Positions 1-8,923 of a DNA stretch of 53,602 nt are shown here, piece after piece; position 1 is the stretch's first letter; each line of letters opens with the position of its first letter. Position numbers and translations under genes: made by a program. Source of the stretch: Candidatus Palauibacter scopulicola (lineage in GTDB: Bacteria > Gemmatimonadota > Gemmatimonadetes > Palauibacterales > Palauibacteraceae); assembly GCF_947581915.1 (NCBI RefSeq), contig NZ_CANPWG010000023.1, positions 1 through 53,602 of the forward strand, given 5' to 3'. The notes beneath the pieces were generated by a model. The model did no database searches. It was not told where the DNA came from and saw only the letters and a list, made by a program, of their open reading frames with translations.

Positions 1-1443
1 TACCACGCGGACACCACGCCCTACTGGATGGTCGCACTGTACGAGTACTGGCGGGCGAGCGGGGACGACGAACTGCTGCGCGAGCTGTGGCCGGCCTACC
101 GGCGCGCGTGGGAATGGTGCCTCAGCGCCGAGACGGACGGGGACGGCCTCCTCGAAAACACGGTGGGCGGGCTCGCAGCGGTCGAGGTCGGGGGCCTCGG
201 GGCCGCGCTCCACCAGGACATCTACCTGGCAGGGGTCTGGGTCGCGGCGCTCGAGGGCACCGAAGTGCTCGCCGGGCGCATGGGCGATGCCGGGATGGCG
301 AACCGGGCGCGGGAGATGGCGCCCCGCGCGCGGAAAACGCTGAACGACGCGTACTGGCTTGAGGCGGCGGGACACCATGCCTTCGGGATCCTCGCCGATG
401 GCGGCATCAACGACCACCTGACCGTGTGGCCGGCCACAGCGGCCGCGTTCGGCCTGTTCGACGGGGCGCGCGCGCGATCGACTCTGACCCGCCTCGCGGG
501 CGATCGGATCTCGTCGGACTGGGGCGCCCACATGCTCTCGACGGAGAGCGAACTGTATCACCCGCTCCAGTACAACATGGGCACGGTGTGGCCCTTCGTG
601 ACGGCGTACGTGTCGTGGGCCCAGTACCGGTACCGGCGTCCCTGGGCCGGATTCCATCTCATCGACGCCGTGAAGCAGATGACCTTCGATTGGAGTCTCG
701 GGCGGCACCCCGAGTTGCTCTCCGGCACGTTCTACCAGCCCCTCGACCAGACGGTCCCCCACCAGTTCTTCGCGACGTCGGCGTTGGTGACGCCGCTCCT
801 GCGCGGCGTCATCGGCTGGGAACCCGATGCTCCGCGTGGCAGAGCTCGACTCGCCCCGCAACTCCCACCGGACTGGCCGGAGGTGGCGGTGAGGCGGCTC
901 CGGGCCGGGGAGACGACGACCGATGTCGAAATCCTGCAACGGTGGACAGCGGAGGGCGGCGGGCGGCGCACGAGGCTTACGACCGCCGGACCGCCCCTGA
1001 CCTTCGAGTTCGTGCCCGACGTGCCGGCGGGGGCCCGCAACGTGACGTACCGAGTGAACGGGGCCGCCACGGAGGTGTCGCCCGACGGAAGCGTGGACGT
1101 GACCGTCGGGGACGCGGCGTCGGCGGGGACCCGGGCGGAAGTCGTCGTCGCGTGGGAAGGCGGACTCGCGGTCGCCCCGCCCCGCATCGACCTCGAGCCC
1201 GGCCGGACGAGCGACGGACTGCGGATTCTGGAATTCGGCGCCGACTCCGTCGGGTGGCGGCTCTCCGTTGAAGGGACGGCGGGCCGCACCTACGAAGTCG
1301 CGTCCTTCGGCACCCCGGTGGAGTCCGCGGTCATGCAGGGCGAGGCACGGGTCTCGGATCGCGGCGTTGGCGTCATCGAGGTCGAGTTCGCCGAGGGAGA
1401 GGGGCGCGTCCAGGCGACCGTCCGCCTGACACCGGCCGGATAG
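1..1443 (+). CDS. Glycogen-debranching/six-hairpin glycosidase, 5' truncated by window edge
   Basis: The reading frame is open from base 1 (YHADTTPYWMVALYEYW...), so the true start lies upstream; an internal ATG at 28 is not the start. The 480 visible residues show the DTTPxW segment followed by a helical (alpha/alpha)6 catalytic region with NMGTVWPF and SGTFYQPLDQTVPHQFF, as in amylo-alpha-1,6-glucosidase, GH63 and GH15-type enzymes. A beta-rich C-terminal tail follows (about residues 280-480), rich in Val, Thr and Gly. It probably hydrolyses alpha-linked glucans or trimmed oligosaccharides. It ends 18 bases before the convergent lysJ stop. The general class is fairly secure; the exact GH family and substrate are not, because the N-terminal third is missing. 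Confidence 0.7.
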   Translation, partial: YHADTTPYWMVALYEYWRASGDDELLRELWPAYRRAWEWCLSAETDGDGLLENTVGGLAAVEVGGLGAALHQDIYLAGVWVAALEGTEVLAGRMGDAGMANRAREMAPRARKTLNDAYWLEAAGHHAFGILADGGINDHLTVWPATAAAFGLFDGARARSTLTRLAGDRISSDWGAHMLSTESELYHPLQYNMGTVWPFVTAYVSWAQYRYRRPWAGFHLIDAVKQMTFDWSLGRHPELLSGTFYQPLDQTVPHQFFATSALVTPLLRGVIGWEPDAPRGRARLAPQLPPDWPEVAVRRLRAGETTTDVEILQRWTAEGGGRRTRLTTAGPPLTFEFVPDVPAGARNVTYRVNGAATEVSPDGSVDVTVGDAASAGTRAEVVVAWEGGLAVAPPRIDLEPGRTSDGLRILEFGADSVGWRLSVEGTAGRTYEVASFGTPVESAVMQGEARVSDRGVGVIEVEFAEGEGRVQATVRLTPAG

Positions 1444-1461
1444 CGGAGTCGGCTCGGAGCG

Positions 1462-2616
1462 TCAGACGGACAGTACCTCTGTCAGCGTGTCCGCCACTTC
1501 GTCGACCTGCGCTTCGGTGATCACGAGAGGCGGCAGCAGCCGGATGACCGTGGTGCCGGCCGGGAGCGCGAGGACGCCGCGCTCCGCGAGAGGCTCGAGG
1601 TAGGGGCGGCAGCGCTCGCGGAGTTCGATGCCGATCATGAGGCCGACCTGCCGCACGGCGCGCACGCGGGCCGGCCGTTGGCGGGAGAAGCGCTCGCTGA
1701 AGCGGGCGCCCAGCGCCTCGGCGCGCTCGTCGAGCCGCTCGTCCCGCATGAAGCGGATCGCGGCCAGGGCGGCGGCGCAGGCGAGCGGGTTGCCGCCGAA
1801 GGTCGTGCCGTGCCGCCCGGGCGGCGGCTGCAACCGTTCCTGCGCCAGGACCGCCCCCAGCGGAACGCCGCCCGCGATCGCTTTGGCAAGGCAGAGGACA
1901 TCCGGCGCGACGCCGTAGCGATCGCCGGCGAACATGCGGCCGGTGCGGCAGAAGCCCGTCTGGATCTCGTCGAACACCAGCACCGCACCGGCCTCGTCGC
2001 AGATGCGGCGCGCCGCCTGCAAGTAGTCCGGGCTGGCCGGCCGCACGCCTCCCTCGCCCTGCACCGGCTCGACGATCACCGCCGCCGTGTCCTCGCCCAC
2101 GGCCGCGCGCAGCTTCTCGACGTGGTTGAAGGGCACGAACGAGAACCCCGGCACGAGCGGCCCGAACGGCTCCCGGTACTCCTTCTTGTGCGTCGCGCTC
2201 AGCGCTCCGAGCGTCCGCCCGTGGAAGCCGCGCATCGCGGACACGACGCCCGCCCTTCCCGTCGCGAGCCGCGCGAACTTGATCGCGGCCTCCACCGCCT
2301 CCGCCCCGGAGTTGCAGAGGAAGGCGCCCGTGAGCCCCGCCGGCGCGATGGAAACGAGTTCGGCCAGCAACCGCGCGCGGACGTCGTTATAGAAGATCCC
2401 GGGACAGGAGACGAGCACGCGCGCCTGCTCCGCCACCGCCTCGGCCACCTCGGGGTTCGCGTGGCCGATGCTCGCCACGCCGATGCCGCCCACACAATCG
2501 ATGTAGCGCCGGTCCTCGTCGTCCCACACGCACGCGCCCTCACCCCGCACGATGGTGATGTCCCGCTTGGGGAAGACCTCGAGGGCGTACTTCCGCTCCA
2601 GTTCGCTCGACTTCAT
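1462..2616 (-). CDS. lysJ: LysW-gamma-L-lysine/acetylornithine aminotransferase
   Basis: Class III PLP aminotransferase of 384 residues, the normal length for ArgD/LysJ. Visible landmarks are NSGAEA (102-107) for the PLP phosphate, FHGRTLGALSAT, FDEIQTG (215-221) with the PLP-ring Asp, and LAKAIAGG with the Schiff-base Lys245. It would transfer the amino group from glutamate to LysW-bound aminoadipate semialdehyde (or to the ornithine analogue). Its ATG overlaps the lysZ stop as ATGA, so it is the last gene of the lysW-X-Y-GATase-Z-J operon. The LysJ name rests on that operon; the sequence alone would equally fit ArgD, and such enzymes are often bifunctional. Confidence 0.88.
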   Translation of the reverse strand: MKSSELERKYALEVFPKRDITIVRGEGACVWDDEDRRYIDCVGGIGVASIGHANPEVAEAVAEQARVLVSCPGIFYNDVRARLLAELVSIAPAGLTGAFLCNSGAEAVEAAIKFARLATGRAGVVSAMRGFHGRTLGALSATHKKEYREPFGPLVPGFSFVPFNHVEKLRAAVGEDTAAVIVEPVQGEGGVRPASPDYLQAARRICDEAGAVLVFDEIQTGFCRTGRMFAGDRYGVAPDVLCLAKAIAGGVPLGAVLAQERLQPPPGRHGTTFGGNPLACAAALAAIRFMRDERLDERAEALGARFSERFSRQRPARVRAVRQVGLMIGIELRERCRPYLEPLAERGVLALPAGTTVIRLLPPLVITEAQVDEVADTLTEVLSV

Positions 2617-3437
2617 CCGATCACCGTGCCCCGTCCGGCCAGCGCGTCCGTGACCGGCCGTTCGATGCGCCCGTCCGCAATCACGACCCGGGTCGTGCCG
2701 GACTCCACGAGTCTCCGCAGGGCGAGCAGCTTCCGCTTCATGCGCCCGCGCGCCTCGCTTTCGCGACGCGCCAGTTCCGCGCGCGCGACACGTGCGACGA
2801 CCGACGCCGGATCGTCAGGGTCGTCCAGGAAACCGGGCGCCTCGATCAACTGGATCACGCACTCCGCTCCCAGTTCGGCGCTGAGCAGGGTCACGACGTC
2901 ATCGTTCTCCGAGTTGATCGCCACGTTGTGCTCGTCGATCAGCGGCACCGTCACCACGGGCGTGAAGCCGCCGTCGAGGAGCAACCCCAGCAGTTTGCGG
3001 TTCACCTCCGCCGGCTTCCCGGACAGGTCCCGCTTGATCAGCGTCTTGCCGCCCTCTCGCACCCGGATCCCCCGGTTGCGGCGTCCGCGCACGAGCGCGC
3101 CGTCGAGCCCGGTGAGCCCGACCGCGTTCACGCCGTGACCCTGCAGCAGTTCGACGATGCGCTTGTTGCGCACGCCGGCGTAGGCCATGAGCATCACGTC
3201 GATCAGGTCGCGGTCGGACTGCACGCTCTCGTGTCCTGACACCGACGTGAGGACGCGTTTCTCGACCCCGAGCCGTCGGGCAAGGGAATCGCGCAGCGCG
3301 TTTGCGCCGTGCACGATGACGAACGGACCGGAAAGGCCCGCGAGGTCGCGGGCGATCGCGTCCAGGTTGATGGACTCTCCACCGCCGATCTTGACGATGA
3401 GCAGCCCATCGGACTCGCCCCGCATCGGTTCCGGCAT
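2613..3437 (-). CDS. lysZ: LysW-aminoadipate kinase (ArgB/LysZ family)
   Basis: Amino-acid kinase of 274 residues that phosphorylates the side-chain carboxylate of LysW-bound alpha-aminoadipate. The N-terminal LLIVKIGGGE (about 12-21) is the nucleotide/phosphate loop, FVIVHGANA (39-47) the substrate glycine loop, and VAINSENDDVVTLLSAEL the conserved C-terminal ATP-side segment of the ArgB fold. A second ATG four codons in (MRGESDGL) is a possible start. It begins 3 bases after the GATase stop and overlaps lysJ by ATGA, so the products are probably co-translated. ArgB-type N-acetylglutamate kinase is the alternative; the lysW gene in the operon favours LysZ. Confidence 0.87.
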   Translation of the reverse strand: MPEPMRGESDGLLIVKIGGGESINLDAIARDLAGLSGPFVIVHGANALRDSLARRLGVEKRVLTSVSGHESVQSDRDLIDVMLMAYAGVRNKRIVELLQGHGVNAVGLTGLDGALVRGRRNRGIRVREGGKTLIKRDLSGKPAEVNRKLLGLLLDGGFTPVVTVPLIDEHNVAINSENDDVVTLLSAELGAECVIQLIEAPGFLDDPDDPASVVARVARAELARRESEARGRMKRKLLALRRLVESGTTRVVIADGRIERPVTDALAGRGTVIG

Positions 3438-3440
3438 GGA

Positions 3441-4100
3441 TCAGAGCGTCCCGATGGCGCCATTCGCGACCGGCGTCCACGCCCACCGGCCGTCCGACGC
3501 CGGCTGCGAATCCGGATAGGGCGCCGAGCACAGGATCCGCACGTCGCCCCGGCGGGCGGCGTGCAACCGGAAGTAGTCCGGGTCCTCGCTGAACCGGGTC
3601 GCGTAGTGCACCCGCCGCGCCGAGTCGGCGACGATCAGGTTCATCGCCCGCACGTAACGGGTGCGCTTTTCGATGGCGTCGAGTCCCCGCTCCAGCGCGA
3701 GGCCCATGTCTCCGTCGCCGAAGCGCTTGACGAAGTTGAGCACTTTCTCCGCGCCGATCCGCCCCCGCTCCTTGATGCGGACGCCGTGCAGTTCTCCGTT
3801 GAAGATGAAGGCGTGTTCCCCGTCGAAGAACGGCATGTTGTTCTCCACCCGAATCCCTTCCCCGCGATAGGCGCTCCTCGCGTGGGCGAGCAGCAGCGTC
3901 GTCCGCCCGGACGGCGCCGCGGCGTCCTCCCACACCGGCGAGATGTCGCGGTAGACGCGCCACCCGTCGGCATCGATCCACGCGCATCCCCATCCGTCGC
4001 CCTGGTACTCGCGGCTCTCCCGGGCGATCCGCGCGAAGGCGGCGAGGTGCGGCGCCATGTCGAAGGGCTCATCGCTGCGGACGCAGAGGATGCGGCACAC
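3441..4100 (-). CDS. Class II glutamine amidotransferase embedded in the lys operon
   Basis: Stand-alone Ntn-hydrolase glutaminase domain of 219 residues. After removal of Met1, Cys2 would be the nucleophile (MCRILCVRS). GDGWG (34-38), LAHARSA with Arg75, and FNGEL (100-104) with the oxyanion Asn-Gly match the GATase_4/EgtC-YafJ type. It releases ammonia from glutamine, normally for a partner synthase, yet no synthase domain is fused. It lies between lysY (22-base gap) and lysZ (3-base gap) on the same strand, so it is almost certainly co-transcribed with lysine synthesis. No amidation step is known in the LysW route. Its acceptor is unknown; it could also act on another nitrogen substrate or be regulatory. 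Confidence 0.85.
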   Translation of the reverse strand: MCRILCVRSDEPFDMAPHLAAFARIARESREYQGDGWGCAWIDADGWRVYRDISPVWEDAAAPSGRTTLLLAHARSAYRGEGIRVENNMPFFDGEHAFIFNGELHGVRIKERGRIGAEKVLNFVKRFGDGDMGLALERGLDAIEKRTRYVRAMNLIVADSARRVHYATRFSEDPDYFRLHAARRGDVRILCSAPYPDSQPASDGRWAWTPVANGAIGTL

Positions 4101-4122
4101 GATTCGGCTCCGCGGGTCGCGG

Positions 4123-5145
4123 TCAGGCCGGGTGCAGCCCGGGGAACTCGAGCCCCCGCGACTCCGGCAACCCGTGCATCACGTTGAACGCCTGTACCGC
4201 CTGTCCCGCCGCTCCCTTCATGAGGTTGTCGATCGCGCTCAGGACCACGACCCGGTTCGAGAGAGAATCGCGCTCGAAACCCACGTCACAGAAGTTCGCG
4301 CCCGCCAGGAGGTTGGGGTCGGGATAGCGGTGGATGCCGCTCCGCTCCTTGACGATGCGCACGAACGGTTCGTCGGCGTACGCGCTCCGGTAGATCTTCC
4401 ACAGCGCCTTCTCGTCGAGCTCCCGGTTCAGGAATACGTGACAGGTGGCGAGGACGCCGCGCACCATCTCGACCGCCGTCGCGGAGAAATGCACCTCGCC
4501 ACCGAGGACCGTGCGGATCTCGGCCGCGTGGCGGTGGCCGGTCGGCCGGTACGACCGCATCGCGCCGCTGCGTTCCGGGTGGTGGCTGCCCTCGCTGGCG
4601 CGGTTGCCGGCCTCGCTCGATCCCACCTTCACCTCGATCACCGCCGAGTCCGCGACCCCCTCCCGGTACAGCGGAAGGAGACCCAGGATGGAGGCCGTCG
4701 CGTTGCAGCCCGCGCACGCGACGAGGTCCGCGGCCGCCAGGGCCTCGCGGTTCACTTCCGCGATCCCGTACACGAACGATCCCAGGAGTTCCGGCCGGGG
4801 ATGCGGCCGGCCGTAGAAGCGCTCGTAGTCCGCGCCATCCGGGAGCCGGAAGTCCGCCCCCAGATCGACGATCCGCCCCGCCAGCGACCGAAACTCGTCG
4901 ATGCGGCGGGATGACTCCCCGTGCGGGAGACAGAGGAAGAGCACGTCGCACTCCGACAGCTCGTCGAGCGCGCAGAAGCGCAACCGCGTGACGCCGCGCA
5001 GGTTGGGGTGGACCCGGTGCGCGAACCGTCCCGCGAAGCGCTCCGACGTGATCTGCCCCACCTCGACGTCGGGGTGGCCGAGCAGGAGCCGCAGCAGTTC
5101 CCCGCCGGCGTAGCCCGAGCCGCCCGCGATCGACGCGCGGATCAT
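4123..5145 (-). CDS. lysY: LysW-aminoadipyl phosphate reductase (ArgC/LysY family)
   Basis: NADPH-dependent semialdehyde dehydrogenase of 340 residues. The N-terminal [16 protein letters not shown] (6-21) is the Rossmann glycine-rich loop; Cys147 in [10 protein letters not shown] is the thioacyl nucleophile; [10 protein letters not shown] (201-210) carries the catalytic His; [13 protein letters not shown] near the C-terminus is typical of ArgC. It would reduce the acyl phosphate made by LysZ to the semialdehyde on LysW. The ATG overlaps the lysX stop as ATGA and a GGGGGA ribosome site sits just inside the lysX end. ArgC is the alternative name; gene context decides for LysY. Confidence 0.88.
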   Translation of the reverse strand: MIRASIAGGSGYAGGELLRLLLGHPDVEVGQITSERFAGRFAHRVHPNLRGVTRLRFCALDELSECDVLFLCLPHGESSRRIDEFRSLAGRIVDLGADFRLPDGADYERFYGRPHPRPELLGSFVYGIAEVNREALAAADLVACAGCNATASILGLLPLYREGVADSAVIEVKVGSSEAGNRASEGSHHPERSGAMRSYRPTGHRHAAEIRTVLGGEVHFSATAVEMVRGVLATCHVFLNRELDEKALWKIYRSAYADEPFVRIVKERSGIHRYPDPNLLAGANFCDVGFERDSLSNRVVVLSAIDNLMKGAAGQAVQAFNVMHGLPESRGLEFPGLHPA

Positions 5146-5990
5146 CGGTCCCCCGCCCGCTCCGGCGAGACGACGTACGACACGATCCGCTCCGGAATGT
5201 TCACGCCCGTCGCCTCGATGCTGTTTCTGAACTCCATCGTGTAGTTCACTTCGTTCACGAGCAGTCCGCCGTCGCTCTCGAACAGATCCACCGCCACCAC
5301 GCCCCCGCCCACGGCCTCCGCCGCGCGCAGGGACAGCTCCCCGATCTCGCTCGTCACCGGACAGTTCGAGGCGGTTCCGCCGCGGGCCGTATTCGTGATC
5401 CAGTGCCCGGACGAACGGTAGATGGCGGCCACGCAGTCCTCACCCACGACGAACGCGCGGATGTCGCGCCCGCCCTTCTCCACGTACTTCTGCACGAAGA
5501 AGATCGAGTGGTGATAGCTGCCCAGGATCGCCTTGTGTTCGAGGACCGTCTCTGCCGCGTGCCGGTCGTTGATCCTCGACAGCAGGCGGCCCCATGAGCC
5601 GACCGCGGGTTTCAGGACGACGGGATAGCCGAGTTCCTCGATCGCCTCGAGCGCGGAGGCCTCGGTGAACGCGACCCTGGCTTCGGGCTGCGGCACCCCG
5701 CATTCCCGAAGCGACGCCGCCGTGAGGATCTTGTCTCCGCAGCGGCGCGACACCTCGTAGCGGTTGACGCAATCGAGCCCGCCCCCCTCGAACAGCCGCA
5801 GCGCGTGCATGGCCCTCGAATGGTTGATGCAGCGCTCGAGCACGATGTCGACGTCCGGCACCGTCCAGAAGTCGAACGCGAGCTTGCGGTCGTCCAGAAA
5901 CACCAGTTCCACATCGCTGCGCCCGCGCAACTCCGCGATCAGCAGCTTCTCGTCCTTTCGGATGAGGGAATGCAGAAAGCCGACCCTCAT
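5142..5990 (-). CDS. lysX: LysW ligase, RimK-like ATP-grasp (alpha-aminoadipate-LysW ligase)
   Basis: ATP-grasp ligase of 282 residues that joins the C-terminal glutamate of LysW to the amino group of alpha-aminoadipate (or glutamate in the ArgX version). Visible parts include the N-terminal [17 protein letters not shown], the ATP-grasp segment [43 protein letters not shown], and the metal-binding end [15 protein letters not shown]. Its ATG is fused to the lysW stop as ATGA. I cannot tell LysX from ArgX specificity with confidence from the sequence; the short N/T-rich stretch around [13 protein letters not shown] is where that difference would have to be examined. Confidence 0.88.
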   Translation of the reverse strand: MRVGFLHSLIRKDEKLLIAELRGRSDVELVFLDDRKLAFDFWTVPDVDIVLERCINHSRAMHALRLFEGGGLDCVNRYEVSRRCGDKILTAASLRECGVPQPEARVAFTEASALEAIEELGYPVVLKPAVGSWGRLLSRINDRHAAETVLEHKAILGSYHHSIFFVQKYVEKGGRDIRAFVVGEDCVAAIYRSSGHWITNTARGGTASNCPVTSEIGELSLRAAEAVGGGVVAVDLFESDGGLLVNEVNYTMEFRNSIEATGVNIPERIVSYVVSPERAGDR

Positions 5991-6151
5991 TCGCCCCAGT
6001 CCTCCTCGGCGTCCGGCGCCTCACCGAGCGTGATGGGGTCGAGCGCGAGGATCTCGAGTTCTACCCCGCACTCCTCGCATTCGAGCAACTCGCCCTCGAC
6101 GGGGTCGTCGGAGATCATCGGTTCCGCGTCGCATACGGGACATTCCGGCAT
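5987..6151 (-). CDS. lysW: LysW amino-group carrier protein
   Basis: Small acidic carrier of 54 residues: [11 protein letters not shown] at the start, ECEECG in the middle and the diagnostic C-terminal EDWGE, whose last Glu is the attachment point for aminoadipate. The two CxxC pairs (CPVC, CEEC) form the zinc site known for this family. I chose the ATG at 6151 because a GAGG ribosome site lies nine bases upstream; the in-frame ATG at 6160 sits directly on that GAGG. The stop overlaps the lysX start (ATGA). It heads the operon and identifies the whole cluster as the LysW-dependent pathway. Confidence 0.93.
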   Translation of the reverse strand: MPECPVCDAEPMISDDPVEGELLECEECGVELEILALDPITLGEAPDAEEDWGE

Positions 6152-6169
6152 GGCGTCCATCCTCAATTT

Positions 6170-6207
6170 GGGTTCTCCGCGCAGGGTTCCTTCGCGCAGG
6201 GTTCTTC
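6170..6207. repeat. Three GGGTTC elements at 14-15 base spacing upstream of lysW
   Basis: GGGTTC occurs at 6170, 6184 and 6199, within a near-perfect tandem duplication (CGCGCAGGGTTCCTT at 6178-6192 and CGCGCAGGGTTCTTC at 6193-6207). It fills the gap between the YwaF-like gene and lysW. It could be an operator array or chance slippage; nothing links it to a known regulator. Confidence 0.6.
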
Positions 6208-6229
6208 GTTCGGAGAGACCTGAGTACCG

Positions 6230-6934
6230 TCAATCGGCCGCCGGGTTCCGGAAGGGAAGCCACAGCAGCAGGAAGAGTCCGATGGCCAGAGGTTCGAGGA
6301 GCGGAATGTACCATGGCCAGCCGGGGAAATAATCGAGGATCGTGGGCACCGGCGGCTTGTCGATCAGGTAGAGATAGTTCGCCCCGAGGAGCCGGTTTAC
6401 CGGAAAGACGACGGCCGCGTACAGGTTGAGCAGTCCAAAGGCGATCCACGGGTCGCGCGCCGTCGGCCGATAGCCTTCGACCATCACTGCCCACACGCCG
6501 GCAATGACGACGGCCCCGTGCGACCCCGCCGACTCGAAGAAGGTGAAGTGCACGGCGCCGAACTCGGCATCCGGGGTCAGGAGGGCCTGCACCGCGCCTG
6601 CCACTCCGAGGAAGTACATGAGGCGGAGGGCCCGCGGATGCCGGGCCCACAGCCCGAAGACGGTGACCCACGCCATGATGGCGCAAAGGTGCAGCGGTAT
6701 GTCGTTCTGCACCGCCCAGAGCCCCATCGCGGCCTTCCAGACGTGCCTCCCAAGGAGGAGGAAGAGAATCGCGAGGCACAGCGCCATGCGGAGGCGGCGG
6801 CGACCCCGCTCATCGGTCGCCAGACCGGCGCGTATCAGGCAGATGCCGACCGCCGCCAAGGCGCCGATCGTCGCAAGATGGACCGGGCCGAAGAGGTCGA
6901 ACGGCACCCGTACCGTCCCGAAAAACCCGCTCAT
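6230..6934 (-). CDS. TIGR02206/YwaF-like integral membrane protein
   Basis: Hydrophobic protein of 234 residues with about six to seven predicted membrane segments. The segments NDIPLHLCAIMAWVTVFGL and NRLLGANYLYL, with the ending GWPWYIPLLEPLA, match the conserved pattern of the TIGR02206 (TP0381/YwaF) family, whose function is not known. It sits 44 bases after the NagB/PIG-L gene and 78 bases ahead of lysW on the same strand, so it may share a transcript with either. No catalytic motif is visible. Family call good, role unknown. Confidence 0.82.
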   Translation of the reverse strand: MSGFFGTVRVPFDLFGPVHLATIGALAAVGICLIRAGLATDERGRRRLRMALCLAILFLLLGRHVWKAAMGLWAVQNDIPLHLCAIMAWVTVFGLWARHPRALRLMYFLGVAGAVQALLTPDAEFGAVHFTFFESAGSHGAVVIAGVWAVMVEGYRPTARDPWIAFGLLNLYAAVVFPVNRLLGANYLYLIDKPPVPTILDYFPGWPWYIPLLEPLAIGLFLLLWLPFRNPAAD

Positions 6935-6978
6935 GTCAGGCTGTCGCGCCGCGCCGTCCGACCGGGTGCGTCACGGGT

Positions 6979-8892
6979 TCACGCATCCGCGTCCGCGAGG
7001 GAGGAGGTGGGGATCTCCGGACCCTCGACCCGCTGCCCATCCTGCAGCGTCACGTACGCCTCCATGGCGTAGTACGCCGGCAGGCCCAGCGCCGCCAGCC
7101 GGTTGGCGGTATCCCGGTTTCGCTCGACGACGCGCTGCCAGAATTCGCGCGGATCCGGTCCGGGGAAGGGTGCCGAATCCTTCTGCGACTCGTGCCGGAA
7201 GATCGCCTGGACCTTGCCGCGGAGTTCGGCTTCGGAAAGCGGCACGAAGACGGTCGCTTCGTCCAGATCCCACTCCTGCCACGCCCCGCGGTAAAGCCAG
7301 AGCCACGGCGGATCGCCGCTGTAGGCGGCGAGCGCCGCCTCGACCGTTTCGAGGCACATGCGGTGCGTGCCGTGCGGGTCGGAGAGGTCCCCGGCGGCGA
7401 ACACGATCATCGGTCGCACCTCCTCCAGCAGTTGCGCGACGATCTCCACGTCCTCCGACGTGATCGGGTTCTTTCTCACCGCTCCCGTCTGATAGAACGG
7501 CTGATTCAGGAAGCGGGCGCGGTCGGCGGAGAGCCCCAGCGATTCGATGGCGGCCGTGGCCTCGGTCTCGCGGATGATCCGCTTGAGCTGCTGAACCACG
7601 CCGGGATCGATGTCGCCCGGCTCCTTGCCGGCGAGCCGGTCTTCGAGCGACCGCAGCACCCCCTCGAGGCTGGAGGCGTCGCCAAGGTCGATGATGCCCG
7701 CCGCCCTCCGCAGGAAATCCAGGTACCGGCGCACCTCGTGGTCGAAGACGGCGATGTTCCCTGAAGTCTGATATGCCACGGTGATGCGGTTGCCGTTCTC
7801 GACCAGCTTGCGCAGCAGTCCCCCCATCGAGATCACGTCGTCGTCCGGGTGAGGCGAGAAGACGACGATGTCCTGGCCGCGCGGCAGCCGGCTCTTCCCC
7901 CGGATCCTGGAGATGAGTGCGTTGAAGACCTGCCCGTTGATCGGCCCGGCCGAGCCGTGCCGGGAGGTGAGCGGCGCGAGGTGGTGCGCGCGATAGTCGT
8001 CGGTCCCGAGGTGCAGGATCGACTTGTCGGTGCGTTCGCTCAGCCAGACGACGGCCGCGGTCTCGCGCTCCGGCGTCCACTCGACATCGCCCACGAGCCA
8101 CGGCGTGCGGACGCGGGTGAGATCGGAGGAGGCGGCCGGATCGAGATAGACCGTCGCGGCGGCGTGTTGCTGGAGGAAGGTCGCGGCGACGTCCGCGTGA
8201 ACCTCCCCCTCGACGGCTCGACGCACGATCTCGGCCTTGTGCTCTCCCGTCGCGAGGAGGACGACTTCCCGCGCCTCGAGGATCGTGGCCACGCCCATCG
8301 TGATCGCCTGCGGGGGCACGTTCTCCTCGCCGAAGAAATCGGACGCGGCGTCGCTCCGGGTGACGGTGTCCAGGTAGAGCCGCCGGGTGCGGGAGTCGCG
8401 CTCGGACCCCGGCTCGTTGAAGCCGATGTGGCCGCTGCGCCCGATCCCGAGAATCTGGAAGTCGATGCCGCCCGCCTCCCGGATTCGGCGCTCGTACTCG
8501 GCGCAGTGTGCCTCGACCTCCGCTTCCGGCACGTCGCCGCGCGGAATGTGGCAGTGCGCCGGGGCGATGTTCACATGGTCGAACAGGTACTCCCGCATGT
8601 AGCGGTGATAGCTGTGGAAGCTGCCGGGCCGCATCGGGAAGTACTCGTCGAGGTTGAAGGCGATCGCGTTGGAGAAGTCGAGCCCTTCGTCCCGGTGCAG
8701 GCGGATGAGTTCGCGGTAGACGCCGACGGGCGTGGCGCCGGTCGCGAGGCCGAGAACGGCGGGGCGCCCGTTCTCGGCCCTCTTCCGCAGGAGAGCCGCG
8801 ATCCGCCCGGCGACCTCGGCGGCGATGCTGTCGTGGTCCGGCATGATCCGGACGGGCACGCGCTCCCTGCGCGCGTGCGCGGCGGTGCTCAT
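6979..8892 (-). CDS. Glucosamine-6-phosphate deaminase (NagB-like) fused to a PIG-L/LmbE deacetylase domain
   Basis: Fusion of 637 residues. Residues about 10-270 are NagB-like: LATGATPVGVY, FNLDEY (Asp82), GIGRSGHIGFNEPGS (151-163) with His155 and Glu160. The Asp that precedes Gly-His in E. coli NagB is Ser153 here. Residues about 340-560 are PIG-L/LmbE: VVFSPHPDDDVISMGG (344-358) with the zinc site, and DPHGTH later. The pair suggests sequential deacetylation and deamination of an amino sugar, but the substrate is not proven. I use the ATG at 8892, since the upstream ATG at 8964 runs into the M16 gene and lacks NagB similarity. Similar fusions are known in Bacteroidota. Confidence 0.88.
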   Translation of the reverse strand: MSTAAHARRERVPVRIMPDHDSIAAEVAGRIAALLRKRAENGRPAVLGLATGATPVGVYRELIRLHRDEGLDFSNAIAFNLDEYFPMRPGSFHSYHRYMREYLFDHVNIAPAHCHIPRGDVPEAEVEAHCAEYERRIREAGGIDFQILGIGRSGHIGFNEPGSERDSRTRRLYLDTVTRSDAASDFFGEENVPPQAITMGVATILEAREVVLLATGEHKAEIVRRAVEGEVHADVAATFLQQHAAATVYLDPAASSDLTRVRTPWLVGDVEWTPERETAAVVWLSERTDKSILHLGTDDYRAHHLAPLTSRHGSAGPINGQVFNALISRIRGKSRLPRGQDIVVFSPHPDDDVISMGGLLRKLVENGNRITVAYQTSGNIAVFDHEVRRYLDFLRRAAGIIDLGDASSLEGVLRSLEDRLAGKEPGDIDPGVVQQLKRIIRETEATAAIESLGLSADRARFLNQPFYQTGAVRKNPITSEDVEIVAQLLEEVRPMIVFAAGDLSDPHGTHRMCLETVEAALAAYSGDPPWLWLYRGAWQEWDLDEATVFVPLSEAELRGKVQAIFRHESQKDSAPFPGPDPREFWQRVVERNRDTANRLAALGLPAYYAMEAYVTLQDGQRVEGPEIPTSSLADADA

Positions 8893-8923
8893 CCGGTCAT
8901 CCGCCGGCCGCGGCTTCTCCACA

